Shown here in pieces: positions 54,996 to 64,000 of a stretch of 64,000 nucleotides of DNA. The stretch covers positions 744,001-808,000 of the forward strand of contig NZ_AP023354.1 in assembly GCF_018324685.1 (NCBI RefSeq), read 5' to 3'. Position numbers and translations under genes: made by a program. The stretch is from Actinocatenispora sera (GTDB lineage: Bacteria > Actinomycetota > Actinomycetes > Mycobacteriales > Micromonosporaceae). Under the pieces are notes generated by a model that saw only the letters and a program-made list of their open reading frames with translations, did not search any database and had not been told where the DNA came from. The first letter of the stretch is position 1; each line of letters starts with the position of its first letter.

Positions 54996-56372
54996 GTGTC
55001 CCTGCCTGTCGACATCGTCCCGCCCGCGCCCGCATCGCGCCGGCCACGCCTGGTACCGGTACCCCGGCAGCCCGAACCGCTCGCACTGGCCGACGCGAAC
55101 CTGCAGGTACCGCTGGTGACCGGCGGCACCGTCGGCTACGCGAACTTCGACTACGCGGCGAGCGCGCCGGCGGCCCGGGTGGCGGTCGAGGCGATCACCG
55201 ACCTGCTCCCCCGGTACGCGAGCGTGCACCGCGGCGCGGGCCTGCCGTCACAGCTGTGCACCACCCGGTACGAGCGGGCGCGCGAGCAGGTGGCGCGGTT
55301 CCTCGGCTGCCGGGACGACGACGCGGTGATCTTCACCCGCAACACCACCGACGCGACGAACCTGCTGGCGCACGCGCTGCCGGCGGAGGCGACGGTGCTG
55401 GTGTTCGACTCCGAGCACCACGCGACGCTGCTGCCGTGGCGCCGCGCGGTGCGGCTGCCGATCCCGGACAGCCCGGCCGACGCGGTACGGGCGGTGCACG
55501 CGGCACTGCGCGAGCTGCGGCGCGGCGAGGACGCGCCGGGGCCGGTACTGCTCGCGGTGACCGGCGCGTCGAACGTCACCGGGGAGATCTGGCCGATCGC
55601 CGAGCTGGCCGCGGCGGCACACCGGTACGGGGCGCGGATCTTCGTGGACGCCGCGCAGCTGGCGCCGCACCGTCCGGTCGACGTCGCCGCCGCCGACGCC
55701 GACTACCTCGCGCTGTCCGGCCACAAGCTGTACGCGCCGTTCGGCGCCGGGGTGCTCGCCGGCCGGACGGACTGGCTCGACGCGGCCCCGCCGTACCTGG
55801 CCGGTGGCGGGGCGACCGCGCTGGTCGGCGACGCGACGAACGACGTGCGCTGGTCGACCGGCCCGGCCCGGCACGAGGCCGGCAGCCCGAACGTGCTCGG
55901 CGCGGTCGCGCTCGGCGCGGTGTGCGAGGCGCTGCGGACCGGGGACCGGGACGCGGCGATCGACCGCGAGCGGCGGCTGACCGAACGGCTGCACGCCGGC
56001 CTGTCCGGCATCGACGGCGTCGCGGTGCTCACCCTGTTCGACGCCGGCACCCCGCGGGTCGGCATCGCCGCCTTCGCGGTACGCGGCCTGGACTCCGACG
56101 TGCTCGCCGCGGCGCTGTCGGCCGAATACGGGATCGGGGTACGGGACGGGATGTTCTGCGCGCACCCGCTGACCCGGCGGCTGCTCCGGCACGCCGGCGG
56201 CGAGCTGCCGGGCACGGCGGTACGGGCGAGCATCGGCCTGGGTACCACCACCGAGCACGTCGACCGGCTGGTCGCCGCCGTCCGCCGGCTGGCCGGTGAC
56301 GGTCCACAGTGGACGTACGAGCGCCTGGACGGCCGCCCGGCCCCCACCCCCGACCCTCGCCCCACGACCTGA
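54996..56372 (+). CDS. Class V PLP aminotransferase (cysteine desulfurase-like)
   Basis: The 458-residue PLP enzyme is related to cysteine desulfurases and selenocysteine lyases. Markers are NFDYAASAPA, TRNTTDATNLLAHAL, DSEHHATLLPW, FVDAAQLAPHRPVDV, Schiff-base Lys244 in SGHKLYAPFGAGVL, and a C-terminal RASIGLGTTTEHVD. The active-site Cys loop of NifS/IscS enzymes is not obvious; the nearest Cys is in DGMFCAHPLTRRLL. GTG at 54996 has CGGAGG 6 nt upstream. The SAM riboswitch in its leader ties it to sulfur or methionine metabolism; the exact reaction is unknown. GATCAA element copy 3 follows the stop. Confidence 0.92.
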   Translation: MSLPVDIVPPAPASRRPRLVPVPRQPEPLALADANLQVPLVTGGTVGYANFDYAASAPAARVAVEAITDLLPRYASVHRGAGLPSQLCTTRYERAREQVARFLGCRDDDAVIFTRNTTDATNLLAHALPAEATVLVFDSEHHATLLPWRRAVRLPIPDSPADAVRAVHAALRELRRGEDAPGPVLLAVTGASNVTGEIWPIAELAAAAHRYGARIFVDAAQLAPHRPVDVAAADADYLALSGHKLYAPFGAGVLAGRTDWLDAAPPYLAGGGATALVGDATNDVRWSTGPARHEAGSPNVLGAVALGAVCEALRTGDRDAAIDRERRLTERLHAGLSGIDGVAVLTLFDAGTPRVGIAAFAVRGLDSDVLAAALSAEYGIGVRDGMFCAHPLTRRLLRHAGGELPGTAVRASIGLGTTTEHVDRLVAAVRRLAGDGPQWTYERLDGRPAPTPDPRPTT

Positions 56373-56399
56373 CCCCGGCCGCCGCCCGTCCCGGCCGAG

Positions 56400-56457
56400 T
56401 TGATCAAGGGATCTGTACACAACGTGCCTGGACGCGCTGTCCCGATCCCTTGATCAA
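56400..56457. repeat. GATCAA inverted-repeat element, copy 3 (minimal form)
   Basis: This is a single pair: TTGATCAAGGGATC, 30 bases, GATCCCTTGATCAA. The arms are perfect 14-bp inverted repeats and the GATC sites are 50 bp apart, as in the copies at 2967-3024 and 18867-18924. It lies between the convergent aminotransferase (+) and the acidic-protein gene (-), 28 and 25 bp from their stop codons, a natural place for a two-way terminator. Confidence 0.9.
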
Positions 56458-56481
56458 CCACTCGGGTCCGGCGGCGGCGGG

Positions 56482-58175
56482 TCAGCGGCCCAGGGCGTCG
56501 AGTTCCGCGGCGTGCGCGGCGTCGGCGTACTCCGCGCCGGCCGGCCGGACGTGCCGCGCCGCGATCTCGCCCAGTACGTGCAGGATGTCCGCCCGGTCCG
56601 CGCCGGCGTCGAGCAGCCGGCGGGCGGCCTGCCAGGCCTGCGGCGGTTCGTCGCGCCAGAGCTGCTCGGCGACGATCTCGTGCAGGGTGACGTGCGGGTC
56701 GCTGTCGTCCGGGTCGCTGCCGTGCTCGGCAACGATCAGCAGCCGCCGGTCGTCCGGATCGGACGGGTCCAGGTCCAGCTCCTCGCCGTCGAGCTCGACG
56801 ACGGTCGCCGGCACCGCGAACAGCCGGCGCTCCAAAACCGCCGCCGCCTCCGCCGGGTCGAGGTCGGCGCCGTCCAGCTCCGGTACGTACCGGTCGAGCA
56901 GTTCGGCCAGCTCGTCGTCGGACAGCTCCTCGTGCTCCTCGCCGACGTGCTCGCCGCACTCGGTGGCGATCGCGGTCACGTCCTCGACGGCGGCAGGCGG
57001 CAGCTCGGCGAGCCGCGCGGTGTACCGGGTCCAGGCGACGACGACCGCCGGGAACGCGACGAGCGCCGGATCGTCGAGGTCGTCGGCGTCGACGCCGCCG
57101 TGCAGCAGCCGGCCGAGCCGGCCCGGCCCGATCCGCAGCGGGCGCTCGTCCTCGTCCGCGCCGAACTCGGCGATCACCCGCGCCGCGGCGGCCACCGCGG
57201 CCGGCGCATGCCCGGTGAGCGCCGTGGCCTCGGCCGAAGCCAGGAACCCCTCCACTGCCGGGCCGACCACGTCCTCCTCCAGCAACCCGTCGAGCGCGTT
57301 GACCGGGTCCGCACCGGGTGCCTCCGTGCCGGGGGCGCCGTCCGCGGCACCGGGGCGGCGCCGCCGGAGGAGCTGCCCGCCGGTGTTTCCCGATCGCCCG
57401 TACCCGTCAATTCTCCGGCGCCGATCTCGGCATCGCCGGGCATGTCGCGCAGGCGGGCCAGTGCGAGGGCGCGGTACTGCGGCAGATCCTCGCTGTCGGT
57501 CGGCTCGGCCCACTCGTCGAGGCGGGCGAACCCGGCACGAAGCAGGCGCGCCGCCCGGCCGGGATCCGTACTGGCCATCGCCGCCACCCCGTCCGACTCG
57601 GCCACCCGCGCGGCCGTCTGCGCGAACAGCTCGTCCGGACCGGCGGAGAACCACGCGTCGACGACGGCGCCGTCCGCCTCGTCGTGGTCCAGCAGCGCGG
57701 ACAGCGCGTGCCGCGCCTCGCCCCGCCGGTACTCGCAGAGCACCGTGGTCTGCTCCCCGTAGGCGTCGGTGACCAGGGCGCACCGCAGCACCGCGACCGG
57801 GCCGACCTGGTCGGCCCAGCCGGGCGCGGGCACCCCGGCATCGGTGAGCCGGGTCGCCGCGGCACGGGCGGCATCCCGCAGCGCTGCGCTGGTACCGAGG
57901 TGGGCCAGCGCGAGCAGCGCGGCGAGCGCCTCCTCGGTCCGCCGGTGCGCCGCGTACCGCACCAGGGCGCGCGGCACGGCCTCGGGATTGGTACCGGCGG
58001 CGACGGCACCCTGCCACCAGCCGCCGAGCAGTTCGGCGGTGAACAGCTCCGCCGCGAAGCCGTCCACCGCCAGGGTCTCCCGGTACGCGGTGACCGCCTC
58101 GGCGGCGATCGCGTCGAGGCCGGGGGCGGACCGCCGGCGGGCGGGCTTCTTGCGTTTCCGGCTGACCGGGCTCAT
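56482..58175 (-). pseudogene. Large acidic cytoplasmic protein of unknown function, with 1-nt deletion
   Basis: The first frame (from ATG 58175, MSPVSRKRKKPARRRS) gives about 275 protein-like residues to about 57350. The remainder, from ADGAPGTEAPGADPVNALDG to the stop at 56482, continues in another frame. Restoring one C in the run near 57350 joins them into a product of about 564 residues. It has a basic N-terminus and is otherwise Ala/Glu/Asp-rich and helical, with possible helical repeats; no family was recognised. Conservation of coding character on both sides argues for a recent change or sequencing error. Confidence 0.75.
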
Positions 58176-58310
58176 CCGCCGATCGTGTCAGAGCGGCGGA
58201 CGAGCCCGGTCAGCGCACCCCTCGCTGCAGCGGCGTCGCAACGCCGCGGCGGCGCCGGGCCGGGCCGCCGCGGTCGCGCGTCAGCCGGGCCGGGCCGCCG
58301 CGGTCGCGCG

Positions 58311-59147
58311 TCAGGCAGCCTCGGCGCCGGCCATCGACTCGCGCAGGCTGGCGAGCGACCGGGACAGCAGCCGGGACACGTGCATCTGCGAGATACCGAC
58401 CCGCTCGGCGATCTGCGACTGGGTGAGGTTGCCGAAGAAGCGCAGCACCACGATGGTGCGCTCCCGCTCGGGCAGCGCGGCGAGCAGCGGCCGCAGCGCG
58501 GCCCGGTCCTCGACCGTCGCGAGACCCGGGTCGTCCGCACCGAGCAGGTCCTGTACCTCGGTCGCGGCGGCGTCGCCGGCCCCGACCGGGGTGGACAGCG
58601 AGACCGCGTTGTACGCGTTGCCCGAGTCGAGGCCCTCGATCACCTCGTCCTCCGAGATACCGAGGTGCTCGGCCAGGTCGGCGACCGTGGGCGAGCGGCC
58701 CAGCCGTTGCGCCAGCGGGCCGGTGGCGTTGGCGAGGGACAGCTTCAGTTCCTGCAGCCGGCGCGGCACCCGGACCGTCCAGCCCTTGTCACGGAAGTGG
58801 CGCTTCAGCTCACCGCTGATCGTCGGTACCGCATAGCTGGTGAACTCGACGCCGCGGTCCGGGTCGTACCCGTCGACCGACTTGATCAGTCCGATGGTCG
58901 CGACCTGGACGAGGTCGTCGTGCGACTCGCCGCGGCCGGAGAACTTGCTGGCGAGGTGCCGGGCGAGCGGCAGGTACCACTCGATGACACGATCGCGGAT
59001 CCGGTCCCGGTCGGGGTGCCGGGCGGGCAGATCGTACAGCCGGGTCAGCAGCATCCGGCCGGTCTCGTCGTTCCCGCGATGGGCGGTGCGCTGTCGCGGC
59101 ACGCTGTCCACGTTCGAGGGGTGGGTGAGGGTGGTCGGGATGGACAT
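58311..59147 (-). CDS. RNA polymerase sigma factor, SigB/SigF/SigG family
   Basis: This group 3 stress or development sigma factor has 278 residues. Region 2 is DDLVQVATIGLIKSVDGYDPDRGVEFTSYAVPTISGELKRHFRD, region 3 is VPRRLQELKLSL, and region 4 is LPERERTIVVLRFFGNLTQSQIAERVGISQMHVSRLLSRSL. All are close to mycobacterial SigF and the streptomycete SigB/SigF set. ATG at 59147 has GGAG 9 nt upstream. No anti-sigma or anti-anti-sigma gene is adjacent in this window, so the partner must be elsewhere. Confidence 0.94.
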   Translation of the reverse strand: MSIPTTLTHPSNVDSVPRQRTAHRGNDETGRMLLTRLYDLPARHPDRDRIRDRVIEWYLPLARHLASKFSGRGESHDDLVQVATIGLIKSVDGYDPDRGVEFTSYAVPTISGELKRHFRDKGWTVRVPRRLQELKLSLANATGPLAQRLGRSPTVADLAEHLGISEDEVIEGLDSGNAYNAVSLSTPVGAGDAAATEVQDLLGADDPGLATVEDRAALRPLLAALPERERTIVVLRFFGNLTQSQIAERVGISQMHVSRLLSRSLASLRESMAGAEAA

Positions 59148-59703
59148 ACTGGGCTCCTTCGACACCATGGTCGAGACCACCCGGGCAGGCATGGCGAGCC
59201 GGGCGGCACAGCGGCCGAATGGGGATTACGAAGCGCCCGTTGCTTGAGCACTTTGCGAGATGTGCGCCGCAATCGCGGCGGCACCGAAATGACCGGCGTC
59301 GCGCGGCACTCTGCCGTCGTCACACCGCACCCGACAGGCACGGCACGACACCGCGACGCGGCCTGAAGAGTCACCGACATCTTGCTATGTAGTGACCTGG
59401 GCCACAGCCGGAGGCCTGCGGCAGGGTTCTCTACCGAAGCCTCAACGGCTGACCGCACCCAGCGTACACGGCCTCCGGTCAGCGTCAAGACCAAGATCGT
59501 TTGCCCACCGTCCAACCTGGACTTTCCCCCTCGGACAGCGCTTTCCGGCACGCGCGACCACCGGATCGGGGCGGGCGCGGCACCTCGGGGACATCCCCCA
59601 TTCGGGTACGCCCATGGGCCGACGCACAACGCGCGTTCCGCGGCGCCGGTGCGACCCGAGCGGGACGCCAAGTGCCGTCCCCGGACGGACGACACACACC
59701 GGA
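59148..59703. other. Long intergenic region between sigma factor and exporter genes
   Basis: About 550 bp without a credible gene. It must hold the upstream promoters of the sigma gene (-). An A+T-richer patch at 59375-59400 (TTGCTATGTAGTG) could be a promoter on either strand. No riboswitch or RNA motif was recognised. Confidence 0.35.
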
Positions 59704-59724
59704 ACCGGAACCTAGCGTTCCGGT
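59704..59724. promoter_or_regulatory. Operator-like inverted repeat over the exporter promoter
   Basis: ACCGGAAC-N5-GTTCCGGT is a perfect 8-bp inverted repeat. Its centre overlaps TAGCGT (59713-59718), a -10-like box, about 80 bp before the exporter ATPase gene. Repressor binding would block initiation. The cognate regulator is not in this window. Confidence 0.65.
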
Positions 59725-59800
59725 GGCACGGTCGGCCGACGAGCGCCGACCGGCCGGCGCCGGCCCGTCGCGGGCGCGCCACCCACCCACCGGAGTGCAC

Positions 59801-60548
<748 letters not shown>

Positions 60549-60555
<7 letters not shown>

Positions 60556-63065
60556 GGGCGACGCTTGCGGGGCTTCGGGCACACAAGCTGCGGCTGGTGC
60601 TGACCGCGGCGGCCATCGTGCTCGGGGTCGGCTTCGTCACGGGCACGCTCACCTACGCCGACACCGCGAAAGCGGCGCTGTACCAGCGGTTCGCCGGGTC
60701 GGCCGCCGGCGTCGACGTCGACGTACGCGGCACCGGCAGCGACCACCGGCTGCCCGGATCCGCGCTGTCCGCGATCGAGTCCGTGCCCGGGGTGCAGGCC
60801 GCGGCCGGCCGGGCCAGCGAGAGCGTGCCGGTCCTCGCTCCGAACGGCCGCCCGATCACGAACTTCGGCGTCGCCGGCAAGGGCGTCAACGCCATCCGGG
60901 ATCGCGGGTTGCGACCCTACGAAGTCCACAGTGGACGGCTGCCGAGCGGCGACGGCGAGGTCGCGATCGACCGCGACACCGCCACCCGGTACCGCTTCCG
61001 GGTCGGTGGTCCGATCACCGTCGTGGACCCACACCAGCACCGGCATCGGTTGGTACTGACCGGGATCGTCGAGATGGACACCGGCACCGGGAGCAGCGAC
61101 GGGTCGACCGTGGTGCTCACCGACCGGGCCCTCGACCGGTACTCCGGCCACACCGGGTACCGGCAGATCGTCGCGCACGCCGCACCCGGAGTGTCCGAGC
61201 AGCAGCTCACGGCCCGGGTGAACGCGGCGATCCGACTGCCGCACACCGAGGTGATCTCGGGCAGCACGCTGCGCACCGAACTGGCCAACGACGCCATCTC
61301 GTCGGTGGCCGTGTTCAGCACCGCGCTGCTGGTGTTCGCGCTGGTGGCGCTCGTCGTCGCCGCCTTCGTCATCCACAACACGTTCACCATCCTGCTCGCC
61401 CAGCGGCGTCGCGAACTCGCCCTGCTGCGCTGCGTCGGCGCGTCCCGCCGCCAGGTCTTCGGCTCGGTACTGGGTGAGTCCGCGCTGGTCGGCCTCGCCA
61501 GCTCGGCGCTCGGCGTGCTGTTCGGCTTCGCCCTCGCGTACGCGATGGCCGCCGCGCTGAGCGCGCTCGGCCTGGCGCTGCCGGCCACCGGATCGCTCGT
61601 GGTGGCACCCCGCACGGTGCTGGTCGGGATCGGCACGGGACTGCTGGTGACCCTCGCCGCGGCGCTGCTGCCGGCCATCTCCGCCACGCGCATCGCGCCG
61701 ATCGCCGCCCTGCGGGCACCGGCCGAGAACCCCAGCCGCAACCGCACCGTGGTACGCATCGTCGCCGCGGCGCTGCTCGCCGCGGTCGGGGGCGCGCTCA
61801 CCGTGCTCGGCGTGACCGCCACACCGGCCGGTACCGACGAGAACACCACCGGCATGCTGCTGGTCGTCGGCGGCGGGCTCATCGTGTTCCTCGGGCTGAT
61901 CGTGCTGGCGCCGCTCTACCTCGCCCCGGTCATCGCGGTCGTCGGGTACCTGCCCGGCCGGCTGCTCGGCCCGGCGACCCGGCTGGCCGGCCGCAACGCC
62001 CGGCGCAACCCCGGCCGGGTGGCCGCGACCAGCACCCCGCTGATGATCGGCGTCGCGCTGATGACGATCTTCAGCGTCGCGCTCGCCACCGTTCGCGCCT
62101 CGGCCGACGCCGAGATGAGCCGCAGCTTTCCGGCCGACTACCTGCTCAGCGGCGTGCAGGCCGAACCGGGCAGCGGCGTACCGGCCGCCGCCGTCGCCGC
62201 GCTGCGCGGCCGCCCGGAACTCGCCGGGATCACCGCGCTGCACAGCACCCGCAGCACGGTCGCCGGCAGCCGCACCACCGTTGCCGCCCTCGAACCGGGC
62301 GCCGACCTGCGCCCCGAGACGACCGCCGGGTCGCTGGCCAGACTGCACGCCGGCACGGTCGCGCTGCACCAGGCCGCCGCCCGGAGGCTCGGCCGGCACG
62401 TCGGCGACACCGTGACCGTCGGCGCCCACCGGTACCGGATCGTCGCGCTCTACACCGGCAGCATGATCGGCAGCGCGTTGCTGTCGTGGCCGGACTTCCG
62501 CACCGCGTACGGCACGCACCCGGCGCAGGCCGTGTATGTCCGGGCCCGCTCCGGCGTCTCGGCGGCCGACTCCCGGGCCGCCGTCGACGCCGCACTCCGG
62601 CGGTACCCGCTCGTGGACGTCTCGTCGATGGCCGAAACCCGGCAACGGCTCAGCTCGTCGATCGACCAGCTGCTCGGCGTGTTCGCCGCGCTGCTCGGCA
62701 TCTCCGTACTGATCGCCCTGTTCGGCATCGCCAACACGCTGTCGCTGTCGGTGTTCGAACGGTCCCGGGAGTCGGCGCTGCTGCGCGCCCTCGGCCTCAC
62801 CCGTGGCCAGCTGCGCGGGATGCTGCTCGCCGAGGCGATACTGATCGCGGTGGTCGGCGCCCTGGTCGGCATCGCCTTCGGCATCGGGTACGGCATCGCC
62901 GCCGCCCGCGCCGCGATGACCGGGTTCGCCGGCGGCGTGCAGATCCCCGTCGGGCAGGTACTCCTGTACCTGGCACTCGCCGCGCTGGCCGGGCTCGTCG
63001 CCGCGGTCCTCCCCGCGCGGCGCGCCGCCCGTACGTCGCTGACCGCGGCCATGGCCGAAGACTGA
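60549..63065 (+). CDS. FtsX-like (MacB-type) ABC permease
   Basis: The 838-residue exporter permease contains two FtsX modules. It has an N-terminal helix (about 15-37), an extracytoplasmic domain (about 40-255), three helices near 258-390, a central pair (about 400-470), a second extracytoplasmic domain (about 500-710) and three C-terminal helices (about 720-830). Signatures include RRRELALLRCVGASRRQVF and the parallel RSRESALLRALGLTRGQLRGML. MacB-type systems are mechanotransmitters that expel peptides, lipids or antibiotics from the outer leaflet. ATG at 60549 overlaps the ATPase stop by 7 nt. A short hairpin follows its stop. Confidence 0.93.
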
Positions 63066-63066
63066 A

Positions 63067-63088
63067 GTACCTCTATGCGCTGAGGTAC
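63067..63088 (+). terminator. Short hairpin after the FtsX-like gene
   Basis: GTACCTC-N8-GAGGTAC is a perfect 7-bp stem starting 1 nt after the stop codon. It is a weak terminator candidate because no T-tract follows. Confidence 0.45.
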
Positions 63089-63120
63089 ACCCGTAGCGCC
63101 GGTGCCCGGCTCGCGTGCGC

Positions 63121-63742
63121 GCGATGTAAAGCCCACCCCCGTCGGCGCTGGCGCGCTGGTGCTGGCGGTGTAAAGCCCACCTCTGTTCCTTCTTTCACCC
63201 CTCGTGGGGAACCGTGGGGAGCGGGCTTCGCCCCTCCCCACACCCCTCCCCGTCAAGGGGGCAGTCGCCCCCTTGACAATCCCCCACCAGGAAACCAGAG
63301 ACGAGATCCTGACCCCGCCTGGCCCGTTTCGGAACGACGGGGTGTCGGTGCGGCCTACCCATCAACGCCAAGCCCGCCACGACAAACCAAACCCCCCACC
63401 CGTCTGTGGGCCGCCGGGACACGAAGCGACGCGACGCGTTGCGAGGCGGGCGTTGCCGTGATGGACATGCCGGGCCGGGCCCCGGTCTTCTTCGACAGGC
63501 ACTCGGCGTCGAGGGGCATCGTTACCGGGATGGGTAAGGGGATGGCCAAGGGGAATCCCCTTGGCGGGGAAGGAGCGCGAGGAGGGGGCGAAGCCCTCTC
63601 CTCGCATTCCCCCACGCGGGGTTCAAGCGTGAACAGAGGTGGCCTTTACACCGCCAGCCACATGCGGCCCCGGCCAGAGACGCGTTCACACCGCCGGCTG
63701 CAACCGGCGCCGGACAGGGGTGGGCTTTACACCGCCAGCGCC
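63121..63742. repeat. Nested inverted-repeat element with four TGTAAAGCCCACC motifs
   Basis: TGTAAAGCCCACC occurs at 63125-63137 and 63169-63181 and, reversed, at 63638-63650 (one mismatch) and 63719-63731. The inner pair extends to 28 bp with one mismatch (63161-63188 against 63631-63658). Between them are four G+C-rich hairpins: 63214-63241, 63252-63277 (GTCAAGGGGGC-agtc-GCCCCCTTGAC), 63545-63565 and 63577-63605. No protein-coding signal is seen. The structure is symmetric and MITE-like; no target-site duplication or transposase was found. Confidence 0.75.
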
Positions 63743-63804
63743 GGGCGCACGCCGGCCGCGCAGCGGCGCCTCGGGTCCACCTCGGCGCAAAGAGGTGAAA
63801 TCCT

Positions 63805-63831
63805 TGTCACGGCGGGTGGCTGGCGTTCGTC
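63805..63831 (+). promoter_or_regulatory. ECF41-type promoter of the SigJ-like gene
   Basis: TGTCAC (63805-63810) and CGTC (63828-63831) are separated by 17 bp, matching the conserved ECF41 target promoter (TGTCACA, 16 bp, CGTC). It lies 31 bp before the start codon of an ECF41-like sigma gene, so positive autoregulation is likely. A perfect inverted repeat GTTCGTCA-N6-TGACGAAC (63825-63846) overlaps the -10 element. Confidence 0.8.
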
Positions 63832-63862
63832 ATGGTGGTGACGAACGTACGAGGGGGCGGCG

Positions 63863-64000
63863 ATGGACGAACGGGACATGTTGGCGCGGCGGTTCGAGGA
63901 GCAGCGGCCACGGCTGACGGCGGTTGCCTACCGGATGCTGGGTTCGGCCGTGGAGGCCGAGGACGCGGTGCAGGAGGCGTGGCTGCGGCTGGCCCGCAGC
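63863..64000 (+). CDS. sigJ: ECF41-family RNA polymerase sigma factor, SigJ-like (5' part only)
   Basis: Only the first 46 residues are in the window: MDERDMLARRFEEQRPRLTA followed by VAYRMLGSAVEAEDAVQEAWLRLARS. This is sigma region 2 with the RMLGS and EAEDAVQEAWLR motifs typical of SigJ/ECF41 factors, which carry a C-terminal SnoaL-like domain that acts as a built-in regulator. GAGGGGG lies 5 nt before the ATG at 63863. The rest runs off the right edge. Confidence 0.88.
   Translation, partial: MDERDMLARRFEEQRPRLTAVAYRMLGSAVEAEDAVQEAWLRLARS

Overview
The window is about 72-74% G+C and codes almost throughout. Mycothiol synthase, GlnR, a SigC-type ECF factor, a MarP protease, a mycosin-like protease, a SigB/SigF-type sigma factor, a SAM riboswitch of the SAM-I/IV clan and a c-di-AMP riboswitch together point to a chromosomal segment of a filamentous actinomycete, most likely Micromonosporaceae (family-level placement is inference). 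There is no phage, CRISPR, rRNA or tRNA, and no recognisable transposase.

Layout. 1-5.0 kb: a membrane protein with a long disordered, repeat-bearing N-terminus (cut by the left edge), divergent from glnR, then mshD, a 46-bp tandem repeat and a decayed WD40-like gene. 5.0-8.7 kb: an ABC exporter with its own DesK/NarL-type two-component system, in one tightly overlapping operon. 8.8-15.4 kb: a Ser/Thr kinase translationally coupled to a two-FHA ABC exporter (a PknF/Rv1747-type pair), divergent from oligopeptidase B. 15.4-21.5 kb: MarR regulator and dienelactone hydrolase around a palindromic operator, quinone oxidoreductase, Thr/Ser dehydratase, class III aminotransferase, aldo/keto reductase. 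21.8-29.9 kb: a c-di-AMP riboswitch before an NlpC/P60 hydrolase, a PAS-GGDEF-EAL protein, a DUF5999 protein, and a SNF2 helicase coupled to a SWIM protein. 29.9-34.1 kb: a DUF5134 membrane protein, sigC and its divergent zinc anti-sigma factor, and two membrane-anchored secreted proteins. 34.2-41.2 kb: a ugp-like uptake operon (two permeases, two tandem paralogous Tat lipoprotein binding proteins, a glycerophosphodiesterase) and a Gfo/Idh/MocA oxidoreductase. 41.3-45.4 kb: nth-tlpA-nudix-cupredoxin-marP, matching the mycobacterial nth to marP order with a cupredoxin inserted. 45.4-54.8 kb: a ricin-domain kinase, mycosin, an EEP phosphatase, a WYL regulator, a metallophosphoesterase, an epoxide hydrolase and a PrsW protease. 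54.8-64 kb: a SAM riboswitch with a class V aminotransferase, an acidic protein of unknown function, a SigB/F-type sigma factor, a MacB/FtsX-type exporter, a noncoding block of nested inverted repeats, and the start of an ECF41 (SigJ-like) sigma gene with its own promoter.

Three cross-cutting signals stand out. (1) A family of intergenic elements has TTGATCAAGGGATC facing GATCCCTTGATCAA at an invariant 50-bp GATC-to-GATC distance in three unlinked places, each just 3' of a gene, extended outward by extra GATCAA units every 20 bp. (2) Four genes are each interrupted by one base gained or lost in otherwise perfect coding sequence, which looks more like sequencing error than decay. (3) At least eleven genes and one upstream ORF carry a TANNNT box 6-8 nt before the start codon, the signature of leaderless transcripts.
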